DNA of 38,619 bases from an uncultured Clostridia bacterium (GTDB taxonomy: Bacteria > Bacillota > Clostridia > UBA1381): contig CALXZP010000020.1 in assembly GCA_944393255.1 (NCBI GenBank), positions 1-38,619 on the forward strand. Direction: 5' to 3'. This document shows positions 23,706-32,234 of the stretch, in pieces. Numbering within the stretch: position 1 is the first letter of the stretch; each line of letters begins with the position of its first letter. Below the pieces are notes generated by a model that saw only the letters and a list, made by a program, of their open reading frames with translations, did no database searches and was not told the DNA's origin. The translations under genes and the position numbers were made by a program.

Positions 23706-25933
23706 AGCTCAGCACCTCCCTTTTCGTACAGCTCGACGGCTAATTTGCCGTTGAGCTTGGCCTTGTCTTTAAGCCGTTCGCAGCTTTCGGCAAGCTCCTT
23801 CTTTATATCGTCATAATTTTCAAAGCACTTATCTATCATGCTTTCAATATCTGCTGAGTTCATATCCTCGGCGTTCAGGCAGAGCTTCTGCCCGGCATAG
23901 TCCATAAAGCTGCGGATCTTCGGATCGTATGCAAGACCTATAAGCGGTACGTTGCCGCAGGTCGCATATATGAGCGAATGCAGCCGCATACCGAGGCATA
24001 TATCCAGAGCCGCTACAGCCGCCGTCATTTCATTTACGCCGAGCCTTACATCTATCACGGACGATTTTGTTTTCATCTTTGACATTATGCTGCGCGATAT
24101 GCCCTCGTCGCGGCTGGTCTGCATCGGTATGAACACAGTGTGGCAGCCGTATTTTTCGGCCGCATAGTCGCAGGCTGCCGCTATTGTATATTCAAACGCC
24201 TGATCGGTGCTGTGCGTGCGCCGTATGGATACGCCCATTATTCGTTTTGCATCGTCGGGAACGCCGAAACGCTTCAGCAGCGTTCTGCCGAAGGCTGGAT
24301 CGGCCGGTTCCGCGCCGAATACCGGATCCGCCGTAACTATGGTTTTCGGACCGGAAACGCCTATCTCATTGAGCGTGCTCAGCGCCTCGGGATCCCTGAG
24401 GGTTATCAGATCTACCCGGCTGAGCAGCTTCTTCGCGCGTTTTATATTGGACCTGCTGCGCAGAGGCCCTATGCCGTTTGAATACAGCATTACCTTAACG
24501 CCTCTTTTGAGAGCCGATCTTATGACTGCGAGATAATATATGAGCGACTGCGTAGAGGTGGAATCCTGGATAAGGGTGCCGCCTCCGGAAATGAGCAGTC
24601 CGGCTCTGTTCATATGCTTTGCTATCTTAAACGCGTTGAGACGGTTTATAGCCTTTACCCGGTACTGTCTGACCGTCTCGGAAGGGTTTGAGGAAAGAAC
24701 CACGATGTTGGGGCTTTCCTTGAACCGGCGTATATCGTTTATTATAGCCATCAGCAGCGCGTCATCGCCGCTGTTTTTAAATCCGTAATAGCCTGAAATG
24801 AGTATCTCGTCGTTTTTGCCGAGAGCCCATTCGTAGACCTTCATCGAATCCTCCGCCATTCTTGCAACGGAGTATTCACGCTTGATCAGCTCGCGCCCGA
24901 ATTGCGCAAGCTCGCTGCGGCTGTTGTCGTCCATGCGGAAAAACTGTTTTATATCGCCGAGTATAAGCTCGGGAGAACTCTCGGCGCAGCCGCGGCAGCA
25001 GAAATTTGTGTCTATGCCCACGCTGAGCTTTGATTGGTCGAAAAGCCCGATATATCCCTCGTTCCCGGCTATGATGACGGGTTTGCCCGCCGCCATCGCC
25101 TCAAGCGCCGCGCGGCTCACACCGATAAAAAGATCGCCCGCCGCAACGAGCTTGTTTATATCCGTCCTGCCGCCGGTGAGTATGACTGTGTTTTTTCCGA
25201 GCCCGGAATTTACCGAGTCGGCAAGCGCCTTGACGTTGTCCAGATCGTCTCCTCCGCCGACTATGAGGACTTTCAGGTTCGGCACGCCTATCTCCGGCAC
25301 TATGCTTATGAGCTGCTTTGCAACGAGGCTTCTGGACTCGTCCATACGGCTGACATAAACGATCACTGTGTCCTTGTCCGAAAGACCGAATTCCTTTCGT
25401 ATGTCCGAAGCGTCGGTGTCGGGCGAGAACCTGTCTGTGTCTATCCCGTTTATCGTAACGCGTATATCGCTTTCTGGGATATGATAATTATCCATTAGGT
25501 ATGTTTTTATATCCTCCGATACCGCTACGGTCTTTTCGCCCCATTCCGTGATATATTTAAGTCCGTATCCCGTATTGAACACCCAGTGCGCGGTAGTAAC
25601 AAAAGGAAAGTGCATCCGTTTGTGGAGCTTGCCGAGGATGAATGAAGGGATCCTGGCATGAGAATGCACTACGTCTATTTTTTCATCTATGATTATTTTC
25701 TTCAGAAGCTTTGCCGATTTTACCATATTGAACGGATTTTTGTTCTGAAGCGGAACGCAGTAATGCTTTATCCCCTCGTTTTCAAGCTCCTGTACATACA
25801 CTCCGCCGTTTGAGGTAACTATAGGATTGAGACCTCTGCGCTTAAGCTCTTTTGCAAGCTCGACGACGTGCGTTTCCGCGCCGCCTATGTCAAGCTGCAT
25901 AAGAGCAAGTAATATATTCAAATTATCCTTCAA
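23702..25933 (-). CDS. csaB: Fusion of GT4 glycosyltransferase and CsaB polysaccharide pyruvyl transferase
   Basis: A 743-aa two-domain protein. Residues 1-370 are a GT-B glycosyltransferase: start LNILLALMQLDIGGAETHVVEL, KIDVVHSHARIPSF, IVYVSRMDESRS and GVSRAALEAMAAGKPVIIAGNEG. Residues 376-740 are CsaB-type: EILISGYYGFKNSGDDALL, LISGGGTLIQDSTS, LYSNGIGPL and CLGMRLHSLIYA with the conserved His. CsaB adds ketal pyruvate to the secondary wall polymer, which creates the ligand for SLH domains. It starts with TTG; AGGTGATC, complementary to the 16S tail, precedes it. A second TTG at 25921 is an alternative. It is first gene of the operon, with a good promoter upstream. Confidence 0.92.
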   Translation of the reverse strand: MKDNLNILLALMQLDIGGAETHVVELAKELKRRGLNPIVTSNGGVYVQELENEGIKHYCVPLQNKNPFNMVKSAKLLKKIIIDEKIDVVHSHARIPSFILGKLHKRMHFPFVTTAHWVFNTGYGLKYITEWGEKTVAVSEDIKTYLMDNYHIPESDIRVTINGIDTDRFSPDTDASDIRKEFGLSDKDTVIVYVSRMDESRSLVAKQLISIVPEIGVPNLKVLIVGGGDDLDNVKALADSVNSGLGKNTVILTGGRTDINKLVAAGDLFIGVSRAALEAMAAGKPVIIAGNEGYIGLFDQSKLSVGIDTNFCCRGCAESSPELILGDIKQFFRMDDNSRSELAQFGRELIKREYSVARMAEDSMKVYEWALGKNDEILISGYYGFKNSGDDALLMAIINDIRRFKESPNIVVLSSNPSETVRQYRVKAINRLNAFKIAKHMNRAGLLISGGGTLIQDSTSTQSLIYYLAVIRSALKRGVKVMLYSNGIGPLRSRSNIKRAKKLLSRVDLITLRDPEALSTLNEIGVSGPKTIVTADPVFGAEPADPAFGRTLLKRFGVPDDAKRIMGVSIRRTHSTDQAFEYTIAAACDYAAEKYGCHTVFIPMQTSRDEGISRSIMSKMKTKSSVIDVRLGVNEMTAAVAALDICLGMRLHSLIYATCGNVPLIGLAYDPKIRSFMDYAGQKLCLNAEDMNSADIESMIDKCFENYDDIKKELAESCERLKDKAKLNGKLAVELYEKGGAEL

Positions 25934-25975
25934 AAGATCACCTGCTGTTCCTTTATGGTATACTTATCTATTTTC

Positions 25976-26004
25976 ATTATAAAGTATTCACTATAAATAA
26001 TCAA
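25976..26004 (-). promoter_or_regulatory. Promoter of the wall-polymer operon
   Basis: On the minus strand TTGATT (26004-25999), 17 nt, TATAAT (25981-25976). It drives csaB, murJ, the polymerase, GT4 and both DUF4330 genes, about 7.9 kb to the terminator at 17981-18022. Confidence 0.65.
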
Positions 26005-26106
26005 GAGCAGCGTCACTTTTGTGATAAAAATGTAATAATGGAGTAATAAATCGATAAAAAACTGTCCATATTTAACACTCAAAAGCCTAAATAATTTGTT
26101 TAAGGG

Positions 26107-26135
26107 TTGAAAAATCTGCGAAAAAGTGATAAAAT
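26107..26135 (+). promoter_or_regulatory. Promoter of aroC
   Basis: TTGAAA (26107-26112), 17 nt, TAAAAT (26130-26135). The leader of about 95 nt contains a small hairpin TACCGC/GCGGTA (26180-26206). Nothing else is visible in the 303-nt divergent gap. Confidence 0.6.
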
Positions 26136-26236
26136 GATAATATCGTGTAGTGTATTTAAAAGCGACAAACAGAAAAAAATACCGCCGAATAAAAATACAT
26201 GCGGTAACTTTAATATAACAGAAGGGAATTGTTTAT

Positions 26237-27382
26237 ATGCTGCGATATTTTACAGCGGGAGAGACGCACGGAAAGTGTCTCACAGTCATAATAGAAGGTG
26301 TGCCGGCCGGCTTCGGGATAAGCCTGGAAAAGATAAACGAGGCGCTTGCCGAAAGGCAGAAGGGCTACGGCCGCGGCGGAAGGATGCTCATAGAAAAGGA
26401 TACTGCTGAGATCCTTTCCGGGATCAGGGGAGGCGTGACACTCGGCAGTCCGATAGCGATGCGTATAGAAAACCGAGATTGGAAAAACTGGGAAAATATA
26501 ATGGGAACGGAAGAGGCGAACGGAGAAAAGCGCGTTGAATTTCCGAGACCGGGTCACGCGGATTTGACAGGCGGGATGAAATACGGTCACCGCGACCTGA
26601 GGAATGTTTTGGAGCGCGCTTCGGCGCGCGAGACGGCAGCGCGGGTAGCGGTCGGCGCGCTTGCGGAGCAGCTCATGCTGCCTTTCGGGATAACGTTCGG
26701 CAGCCGCGCCGTTTCTATAGGCGAGGTTGAGGATAACGCAGATGCCTGTAAGCCTGAGCTTTATGAGCGCGTCAGGACGTCGCCGGTACGCTTCGCGGAT
26801 GAAAAAGCGGCGGAGGCAGCAATGCGGTATATAGACAAGGTAAAGGAAGCCGGAGAGAGCTGCGGCGGAGTGGTCGAAGCGGCTGTGTTCGGCGTTCCCG
26901 CAGGGCTGGGCAGCTATGTCCAGTACGACAGGAAGCTGGACGCGAGACTGGCATTTGCGGCTATGAGTGTTCAGGCGATAAAGGGCGTAGAGATAGGCAT
27001 GGGCTTTGAAGCGGCCCGTCTGAGCGGCTCGGCCGTGCATGATGAGATATTTTATAACGGCGGCTATGAAAGAGAAACAAACCGTGCCGGAGGTATCGAG
27101 GGCGGGATGTCAAACGGCGAGCCTATAGTTTTGAGAGCGGCTATGAAGCCTATCCCCACTCAGTATAACCCGCTGAGGACAGTCAGCATAGACGATAAAA
27201 GACCTCATGCGGCGTCGGTCGAACGCTCTGACGCGTGTGCAGTCCCGGCTTGCGCGGTAGTCATACAGGCTGTGACGGCTGTTGAGATAGCCAATGCATT
27301 TTTTGAGAAATTCGGCGGCGACTGTATGGAGGATATAAAAGCGTCATACCGGGCTTATATGGATAGGATAAAGTCGTTTTAA
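26237..27382 (+). CDS. aroC: Chorismate synthase
   Basis: A 381-aa FMN-dependent enzyme performing the last shikimate step, 5-enolpyruvylshikimate-3-phosphate to chorismate, precursor of the aromatic amino acids. Family signatures: N-terminal YFTAGETHGKCLTVIIEGVPAG, RQKGYGRGGRM, PRPGHADLTGGMKYGHRDLRNVLERASARETAARVAVGA, and the C-terminal KPIPTQYNPLRTVSI with ERSDACAVPACAVV. AGAAGGGA precedes the ATG. Other shikimate genes are not in the window. An ECF sigma gene begins about 40 nt downstream, so read-through is possible. Confidence 0.97.
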   Translation: MLRYFTAGETHGKCLTVIIEGVPAGFGISLEKINEALAERQKGYGRGGRMLIEKDTAEILSGIRGGVTLGSPIAMRIENRDWKNWENIMGTEEANGEKRVEFPRPGHADLTGGMKYGHRDLRNVLERASARETAARVAVGALAEQLMLPFGITFGSRAVSIGEVEDNADACKPELYERVRTSPVRFADEKAAEAAMRYIDKVKEAGESCGGVVEAAVFGVPAGLGSYVQYDRKLDARLAFAAMSVQAIKGVEIGMGFEAARLSGSAVHDEIFYNGGYERETNRAGGIEGGMSNGEPIVLRAAMKPIPTQYNPLRTVSIDDKRPHAASVERSDACAVPACAVVIQAVTAVEIANAFFEKFGGDCMEDIKASYRAYMDRIKSF

Positions 27383-27425
27383 ACAGAGGAAGCTGTTAAA
27401 TAAATGAGGGAAGGTGGTGAGGCTT

Positions 27426-27992
27426 TTGACAGATCGGGAGATAATAGCTCTGTGTAAAAAAGGCGACCGCAGCGCTTTTGATGAACTTATACTGAAATAT
27501 CAAAATCATGTCTTTAATATAGCGTACGGAATGCTTTCCGATTACGAGGACGCATCGGATGCGGCGCAGGAAGTGTTTATAAAGATATACCGGGGGCTTC
27601 CGTCTTTCCGCGAGCAGGCCTCATTCACGACCTGGATGTACAGGATATGCTCGAACGTATGCAGCGATATGCTTCGCAAGCGACAGCGGAGGGGGATGCA
27701 GATCAGTATAGACGACGACGGACCCGAAAATCCGGCGGCGGAGCTGCCGGCGTCCGAACCGGGTCCGGACGAGCGGCTTGAACAGAATGAACGCCAAAGA
27801 GCGGTGAGGGATGCGATAGCCTCGCTCCGAAGCGAATATAGGGAGATAATAGTATATTGTGATATTGAGCAGATGTCGTATGATGAGACGGCTAAAATAC
27901 TACGCTGTCCGGTAGGTACGGTGAAATCCCGTCTCAACCGCGCGAGAAACGCACTGAGGAAAAAATTATCCGAAAAGCGGGAACTTTTTTGA
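27426..27992 (+). CDS. ECF-family RNA polymerase sigma factor
   Basis: A 188-aa alternative sigma factor. Region 2 (about residues 20-90) includes FDELILKYQNHVFNIAYGML, DYEDASDAAQEVFIKIYRGL and FTTWMYRICSNVCSDMLRKR. Region 4 (about 125-180) includes LRSEYREIIVYCDIEQMSYDETAKIL and CPVGTVKSRLNRARNALRKKL. Between them is an acidic, Pro-rich linker. Several starts are possible (GTG at 27414 or 27417, TTG at 27426); the TTG is preferred, since AAGGTGG lies 8 nt upstream and MTDREIIALCKKGDRSAF is a classic ECF start. The anti-sigma gene follows after a 209-nt gap, and envelope genes lie around it. Confidence 0.93.
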   Translation: MTDREIIALCKKGDRSAFDELILKYQNHVFNIAYGMLSDYEDASDAAQEVFIKIYRGLPSFREQASFTTWMYRICSNVCSDMLRKRQRRGMQISIDDDGPENPAAELPASEPGPDERLEQNERQRAVRDAIASLRSEYREIIVYCDIEQMSYDETAKILRCPVGTVKSRLNRARNALRKKLSEKRELF

Positions 27993-28054
27993 ACGGACAG
28001 CGTCTAATATTATGATAGGAAAATGTGTTGATTTAGACTATATTGTCCTTTAAG

Positions 28055-28084
28055 ACATATACAGGCAGCATATATTGTATATGT
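28055..28084. other. Inverted repeat in the sigma/anti-sigma gap
   Basis: ACATATACA and TGTATATGT, perfect 9-bp arms, 12 nt apart, lie in the unusually long gap between the ECF sigma gene and the anti-sigma gene. No T-run follows, so it may be a regulator site or an mRNA-processing structure. Confidence 0.35.
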
Positions 28085-28201
28085 GCGTCTGCACGGTATT
28101 GTCCTGAGATCATTTTCTATATACAGTAAAACAGATGACCGCTTGATGCGGCGGCGTTTTACGATCATTACATTTAGTATTAAAGAAAGGGGGCGTGATA
28201 A

Positions 28202-29389
28202 GTGGATTGTTTGAAATTTGCGCAGATGCTGGATAGCTATACAAACCTTACCGCAGAACAGATCTCGGAACTGGAACAGCATGCTGCCGCGTGTGAGAGC
28301 TGCCGTAAAGAGCTCGAGTTTTTCAGAATGATAACCGATACTGCGTCCTCGCTTGTGTCACCGTCTCCTCCGCCGGATCTGATAGATAAGATCAACGGCA
28401 GAATAGACAGTGAGCCGAGCCGCGGAGCTTTTGAAACCGTAATCGGCAATATAAGATCCAACATAAGGCAGTACGCTATGGCAGCGGCGTGTCTTGTTGT
28501 AGGCATAGTTGTAGGTGTAAACGGAAAAATGCTCAGCGACCGTATATCCGGCGCTGATAAAGACGGAGTGATAAGCCAACAGACAGTCACGTCTGATAAA
28601 GGCGGCTCTGCGGAACAGACCGAAACGGCTTTGGACAACGCGTCTGAGAAGACCGAGCCGACCGGCGGTGAAGCTGAAGCAGACGGTACGGTCAGCGAAA
28701 ACGTGCCGGCGGCGGCGACGGCGACAGCATCGGAGAGCGCCGGAGCGCAGCGGACAGCCGCGCCGGTCTCGGGCGCAGCCGCAAACGCCGATGTGAACAG
28801 CCGGGAGCGCCGGACGCAGAGCGCTGCGGTTTCGGAGCCAAGCGCGCCGGCAGTGCAGTCTCCGAGCCGCGCTGCCGCATCGGCGACTGAGACGCAGGCT
28901 GCGGCGGGCAATACAGCGGCGGCAGCGGGAGCCGAAACGGTAAGAGAAACGGAAGCGGCTATTGAAACAGCGCCTTCCGAGATACCGCAGGAAGAGCCGG
29001 CGGAAACGGAAGCAAGCGAAAGCGCATACGCGATCGCGCCGGATAAATATCATATGCCGGATGAAAAGCAGACGGCTTATGCAGATGCGGAACCGGAAGA
29101 TGATAACGGGGTCGAGAATTATGCGCTTGCCGAAGGCGAGAACGGTTCGGTATACAGCTACAGCAGAGAACGCGTGCCGGATCAGCTTGCGTTCGACCAG
29201 TCGTATATTGACGCTGTGGCCAATATCATAAACGATTTGGGCATACAAAATAACGGCAATGCTTGTATAGCATCATCCGATGAATTTGATTCACTGCTTG
29301 TAAGAATGTCGCTTGAGGGTATCGCGTATAACTATATCCCAAAAGGCAGCTCGGACGGAGTTATTGTATTTAAACTGGTGCTGAGATGA
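28202..29389 (+). CDS. Zinc-finger anti-sigma factor with long Ala/Glu/Thr-rich outer region
   Basis: A 395-aa single-pass protein. The N-terminal cytoplasmic domain has Cys3 and H27-x3-C31-x2-C34 (HAAACESC), the zinc anti-sigma motif that holds ECF sigma factors. A transmembrane helix follows at about residues 95-113 (YAMAAACLVVGIVVGVNG). Outside lies a low-complexity stretch of about 170 residues rich in Ala, Glu, Thr, Ser and Pro, then a folded C-terminal part of about 90 residues (from the Tyr/Glu-rich segment to the end, VFKLVLR), which may sense wall stress. The GTG start has AAAGGGGG upstream. It probably inhibits the sigma factor encoded just before it. Confidence 0.85.
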   Translation: MDCLKFAQMLDSYTNLTAEQISELEQHAAACESCRKELEFFRMITDTASSLVSPSPPPDLIDKINGRIDSEPSRGAFETVIGNIRSNIRQYAMAAACLVVGIVVGVNGKMLSDRISGADKDGVISQQTVTSDKGGSAEQTETALDNASEKTEPTGGEAEADGTVSENVPAAATATASESAGAQRTAAPVSGAAANADVNSRERRTQSAAVSEPSAPAVQSPSRAAASATETQAAAGNTAAAAGAETVRETEAAIETAPSEIPQEEPAETEASESAYAIAPDKYHMPDEKQTAYADAEPEDDNGVENYALAEGENGSVYSYSRERVPDQLAFDQSYIDAVANIINDLGIQNNGNACIASSDEFDSLLVRMSLEGIAYNYIPKGSSDGVIVFKLVLR

Positions 29390-29423
29390 CGGCAGGCGGT
29401 TTGTTACAGAGAAATTCAAGGTG

Positions 29424-29466
29424 AGCCGCTGCGAATTGCGTAAAGCAAGGCGCGGCGGCTTCTTGC
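29424..29466 (+). terminator. Terminator candidate after the anti-sigma gene
   Basis: A GC-rich 10-bp stem with one G-U (29424-29433 with 29451-29460), followed by only a weak T-rich tail (TCTTGCTT). Confidence 0.45.
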
Positions 29467-29499
29467 TTATGTGTGCGGCGAATGTCAGAAAGGAAGAAA

Positions 29500-30465
29500 A
29501 TGTTCGGATATACTGTGTTTCATAAAGATATAATGAATTCGCTCATAGACACTGTGCGCAGAGGGAAAAGCGCAAACGCGTATATCTTTGAAGGTGACGC
29601 GGGGCTTGCGGTCAATGACGCGGCTGAGCTTTTTGCAAAATCGCTTATGTGTATGGAGCAGGAGTCAGCGCCCTGCGGGAGCTGCGCAACGTGCGAAGCC
29701 TTCAGCTCCAGAGCCGATCCAGATCTGGTGTATGTTCGCAGACCGAAGGATAAAGCGACGATAGGCGTTGACGCTGCGCGCAAAGCGATGATAGAGGCTA
29801 TGTCCAGACCTCTTTACTCAAAACGGAGAGTGTTCATATTCGATGAGGGCGATATGCTCACTGCCGAGGCGCAGAATGTGATGCTTAAAGTCCTTGAAGA
29901 ACCGCCGGAATATGCGGTATTCATAATAGTTTGCAATAACGGGGATAATATATTGCAGACTGTGCGTTCGCGGTCTGTAGTAATAGAGTTTCCTCCGGTG
30001 AGCGATGATATCGTGCGCGAGTATATAGAAGAAAAATATCCCGATAATAAGGATACGGAGTTTCTGGTGAGTTTCTGTGCCGGGATACCTATGACTGCCG
30101 ACGCTATGATCGCGAGGGAGGATCTTGAAGCGCTTCGCGAGGAAACGCTGAATATAATTCCGAGGTTTTTGTCGGCTAACAAGGTTTATGCATATGACGC
30201 GGCGGCGTTTTTTGAAAAAAATAAGGATAATGCCGAAGAGATATGCGATATGCTCCTTATGTATCTGCGCGACGCGCTTGTAACAAGTCTGTGCGGCGGC
30301 GATATAGTAAACATTGATAAGGCTGAAAAGATAGGTCTCATAGCCTCAAGCTACACACCGTCAGTGATAGCTGCCGGAGCTGACGAGGTGATGATGATGA
30401 AAAAAATGCTGCAAAAGCATATAAAGCCGTCTGTGGCTGCGCTGCATGCGGCATTGAAAATTTGA
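29500..30465 (+). CDS. holB: DNA polymerase III delta-prime subunit
   Basis: A 321-aa clamp-loader subunit. It has the AAA+ layout but no working Walker A loop (GDAGLAVNDAA replaces GxxxxGKT), as expected for delta-prime. A zinc module is formed by Cys at 51, 59, 62 and 65 (MCMEQ...CGSCATC). The sensor and arginine regions read VMLKVLEEPPEYAVFIIVCNN and ILQTVRSRSVVIEF, the SRC-like motif being SRS. The ATG at 29500 is preferred over the upstream ORF start because AAAGGA lies just before it. It stands between the anti-sigma gene and an AbrB gene with its own promoter. Confidence 0.9.
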   Translation: MFGYTVFHKDIMNSLIDTVRRGKSANAYIFEGDAGLAVNDAAELFAKSLMCMEQESAPCGSCATCEAFSSRADPDLVYVRRPKDKATIGVDAARKAMIEAMSRPLYSKRRVFIFDEGDMLTAEAQNVMLKVLEEPPEYAVFIIVCNNGDNILQTVRSRSVVIEFPPVSDDIVREYIEEKYPDNKDTEFLVSFCAGIPMTADAMIAREDLEALREETLNIIPRFLSANKVYAYDAAAFFEKNKDNAEEICDMLLMYLRDALVTSLCGGDIVNIDKAEKIGLIASSYTPSVIAAGADEVMMMKKMLQKHIKPSVAALHAALKI

Positions 30466-30560
30466 CAAGGTTTCTCTTGGTAACAATCTACAAAAAAGAT
30501 TGGTATATCAGGCGATTTATATGTCATTTTGTAGAATATTGCAAATTTATATACAAAAGA

Positions 30561-30589
30561 TTGACTTATGCTGGTATTCTTGATATAAT
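30561..30589 (+). promoter_or_regulatory. Promoter of the AbrB-type regulator
   Basis: TTGACT (30561-30566), 17 nt, TATAAT (30584-30589), about 37 nt before the ATG. Confidence 0.75.
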
Positions 30590-30626
30590 ATCGGTAGCGG
30601 TTAAAGCGTGGAAAGGAGAAATAATA

Positions 30627-30878
30627 ATGAAATCTACAGGTATCGTAAGAAAAGTCGATGAATTGGGCAGAATAGTTATACCGAAGGAACTCAGAAGAAA
30701 GTTTGGTATAGATACAAAAGACGGTTTGGAAATTTATGTTGAAGAGGACAAGATCATATTGAAGAAGTATGAGCCCTCATGCATATTCTGTGAGAACTCC
30801 GATCATATTTTCGAATATCATGGCAAAAACATATGCCCCGAGTGTGCAAAGAAGATAGGCGCTCGTGCTGAAGAATAA
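30627..30878 (+). CDS. abrB: AbrB-family transition-state regulator with C-terminal Cys pairs
   Basis: An 83-aa DNA-binding protein. Residues 1-47 are the swapped-hairpin AbrB/SpoVT domain: STGIVRKVDELGRIVIPKEL then RRKFGIDTKDGLEIYVEEDKIILKKY. The C-terminal part carries two Cys pairs, C52-x2-C55 and C70-x2-C73 (CIFC and CPEC), likely a zinc knuckle found in many clostridial AbrB proteins and absent from the Bacillus paralogue. AbrB proteins repress genes of stationary phase, biofilm and sporulation. The ATG at 30627 has GAAAGGAG upstream; the longer frame reads through the holB stop region and the promoter and is not real. Confidence 0.93.
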   Translation: MKSTGIVRKVDELGRIVIPKELRRKFGIDTKDGLEIYVEEDKIILKKYEPSCIFCENSDHIFEYHGKNICPECAKKIGARAEE

Positions 30879-30893
30879 TATTGTATATAATTT

Positions 30894-30946
30894 ATCAAGG
30901 CGGGTATCGTCTCCCTGAGGCAGAATGTTCCGCCTTGATTTTTTTG
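30894..30946 (+). terminator. Intrinsic terminator of the AbrB gene
   Basis: A perfect 10-bp stem ATCAAGGCGG/CCGCCTTGAT (30894-30903 with 30930-30939) followed by seven T. A second hairpin, CAGCGGAT-GTTTG-ATCCGCTG (30948-30968), stands right behind it in the convergent gap before the U32 gene. Confidence 0.85.
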
Positions 30947-30991
30947 ACAGCGGATGTTTGATCCGCTGCCTCTGTTTTGCGGACACATCTG

Positions 30992-32218
30992 TCATGTCCG
31001 TTTTTTTCTTATCATAGCGCCTGAGCATATGGGCTCGGGCGCGGTCATTGTAACTATCTGCTCGGCATGAGGCGCGGAGTTTATTTTTTCTCCGTTTTCG
31101 TCATGCATGTCATTGACCGATGTCTTTATATACGGCTTCATCGGCTGCATTATCTCTATTTCGTCACCCTCAAAGAACCGGTTGCGCTGTGAAACGGTAA
31201 TGGTATTTGTTTCGGGATCGTACGATCTGACTATCCCGATAAGCTCATAGTCGCGTATATATGAGCTTGACTCATATACCTGGGCGTCCGCGCCCGGTCT
31301 GCCGAAATAAAAACCGGTGGTATACGGTCTGTGGCTGACCTTGCATAGCTCTTCAAGCTCCTTCTGATCAAAAACGTAGTCCTCCGGGGAAGCGAGGTAT
31401 CTGTCTATCTCGCGGCGGTATGCGCCAACAACGGTGGCTACATAAAAGGAGGTTTTTACCCTGCCTTCGATCTTCAGGCTCGTTATGCCGCTGTTTATAA
31501 GCTCCGGTATATGCTCGATCGTGCACAGATCCTTTGAATTGAATATAAAGGTGCCGCGTTCGTTTTCCTCCACGTCGAAATACTGTCCCGGACGTTTTTC
31601 TTCAACAAGCGAATAGTTCCAGCGGCATGGGTGCGCGCATGCGCCCGCGTTGGAATCGCGTCCTGTCATATAATTTGAAAGAAGGCAGCGCCCGGAATAG
31701 GAAATGCACATAGCTCCGTGTACAAAGGCTTCAAGCTCAAGCTCCTCGGGAAGCTTTTCACGAAATTCCGCTATTTCTCGGAACGACATCTCGCGTCCGA
31801 GTACAACGCGCTTTGCGCCCAGCTTGTGCCACATCAGAGCAGAACGGTAATTGACGTTGTTTGCCTGTGTGCTCACATGTATGGGTATTTCCGGGGCAAG
31901 CTCGCGTATAACGTCAAACATGCCGAGATCCGAGACGAGAACTCCGTCAAAGCCTAACGGGCGTATCTGTTCCACATACCCGGCAAAATCCGCGATATCG
32001 TCGTTATGCGGAATGATATTTGCCGTTAGGTATACCTTCTTGTTTCTGTCATGGGCGTATTTCAATCCCTCCGTCATTTCTTCTTTTGTAAAATTTTCTG
32101 CTGCAACGCGGAGTGAAAATGCGTCGCCGCCTATATAAACGGCGTCCGCGCCGTAGTCTATCGCTGTTTTAAGCTTTTCCAGGCTGCCTCCCGGGGCAAG
32201 CAATTCAGGTCTTTTCAA
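30992..32218 (-). CDS. U32 family peptidase/tRNA hydroxylation protein
   Basis: A 408-aa protein of the U32 collagenase-like family, with a TIM-barrel start PELLAPGGSLEKLKTAIDYGADAVYIGG and the family signature in EAFVHGAMCISYSGRCLLSNYMTGRDSNAGACAHPCRW, which supplies Cys ligands for an iron-sulfur cluster. The closest well-studied relatives are the TrhP-type proteins that hydroxylate U34 of tRNA using prephenate; older annotation calls them proteases. The C-terminal beta-barrel (about 320-408) fits this type. It follows the Gly/Ser/Tyr-rich gene by 16 nt and shares its promoter (32901-32929). Confidence 0.88.
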   Translation of the reverse strand: MKRPELLAPGGSLEKLKTAIDYGADAVYIGGDAFSLRVAAENFTKEEMTEGLKYAHDRNKKVYLTANIIPHNDDIADFAGYVEQIRPLGFDGVLVSDLGMFDVIRELAPEIPIHVSTQANNVNYRSALMWHKLGAKRVVLGREMSFREIAEFREKLPEELELEAFVHGAMCISYSGRCLLSNYMTGRDSNAGACAHPCRWNYSLVEEKRPGQYFDVEENERGTFIFNSKDLCTIEHIPELINSGITSLKIEGRVKTSFYVATVVGAYRREIDRYLASPEDYVFDQKELEELCKVSHRPYTTGFYFGRPGADAQVYESSSYIRDYELIGIVRSYDPETNTITVSQRNRFFEGDEIEIMQPMKPYIKTSVNDMHDENGEKINSAPHAEQIVTMTAPEPICSGAMIRKKRT

Positions 32219-32234
32219 TATGTAGGATCTCCTT

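Noticed and set aside
28237..29248. Long frames opposite the anti-sigma gene (224 aa and 296 aa)
   Set aside because: They are shadows caused by the GC-rich low-complexity Ala/Glu codons; no start site or domain supports them.
30462..30626. N-terminal extension of the AbrB frame to 138 aa
   Set aside because: It covers the promoter and leader of the gene and overlaps the holB stop; the domain, ribosome binding site and promoter all fix the start at 30627.
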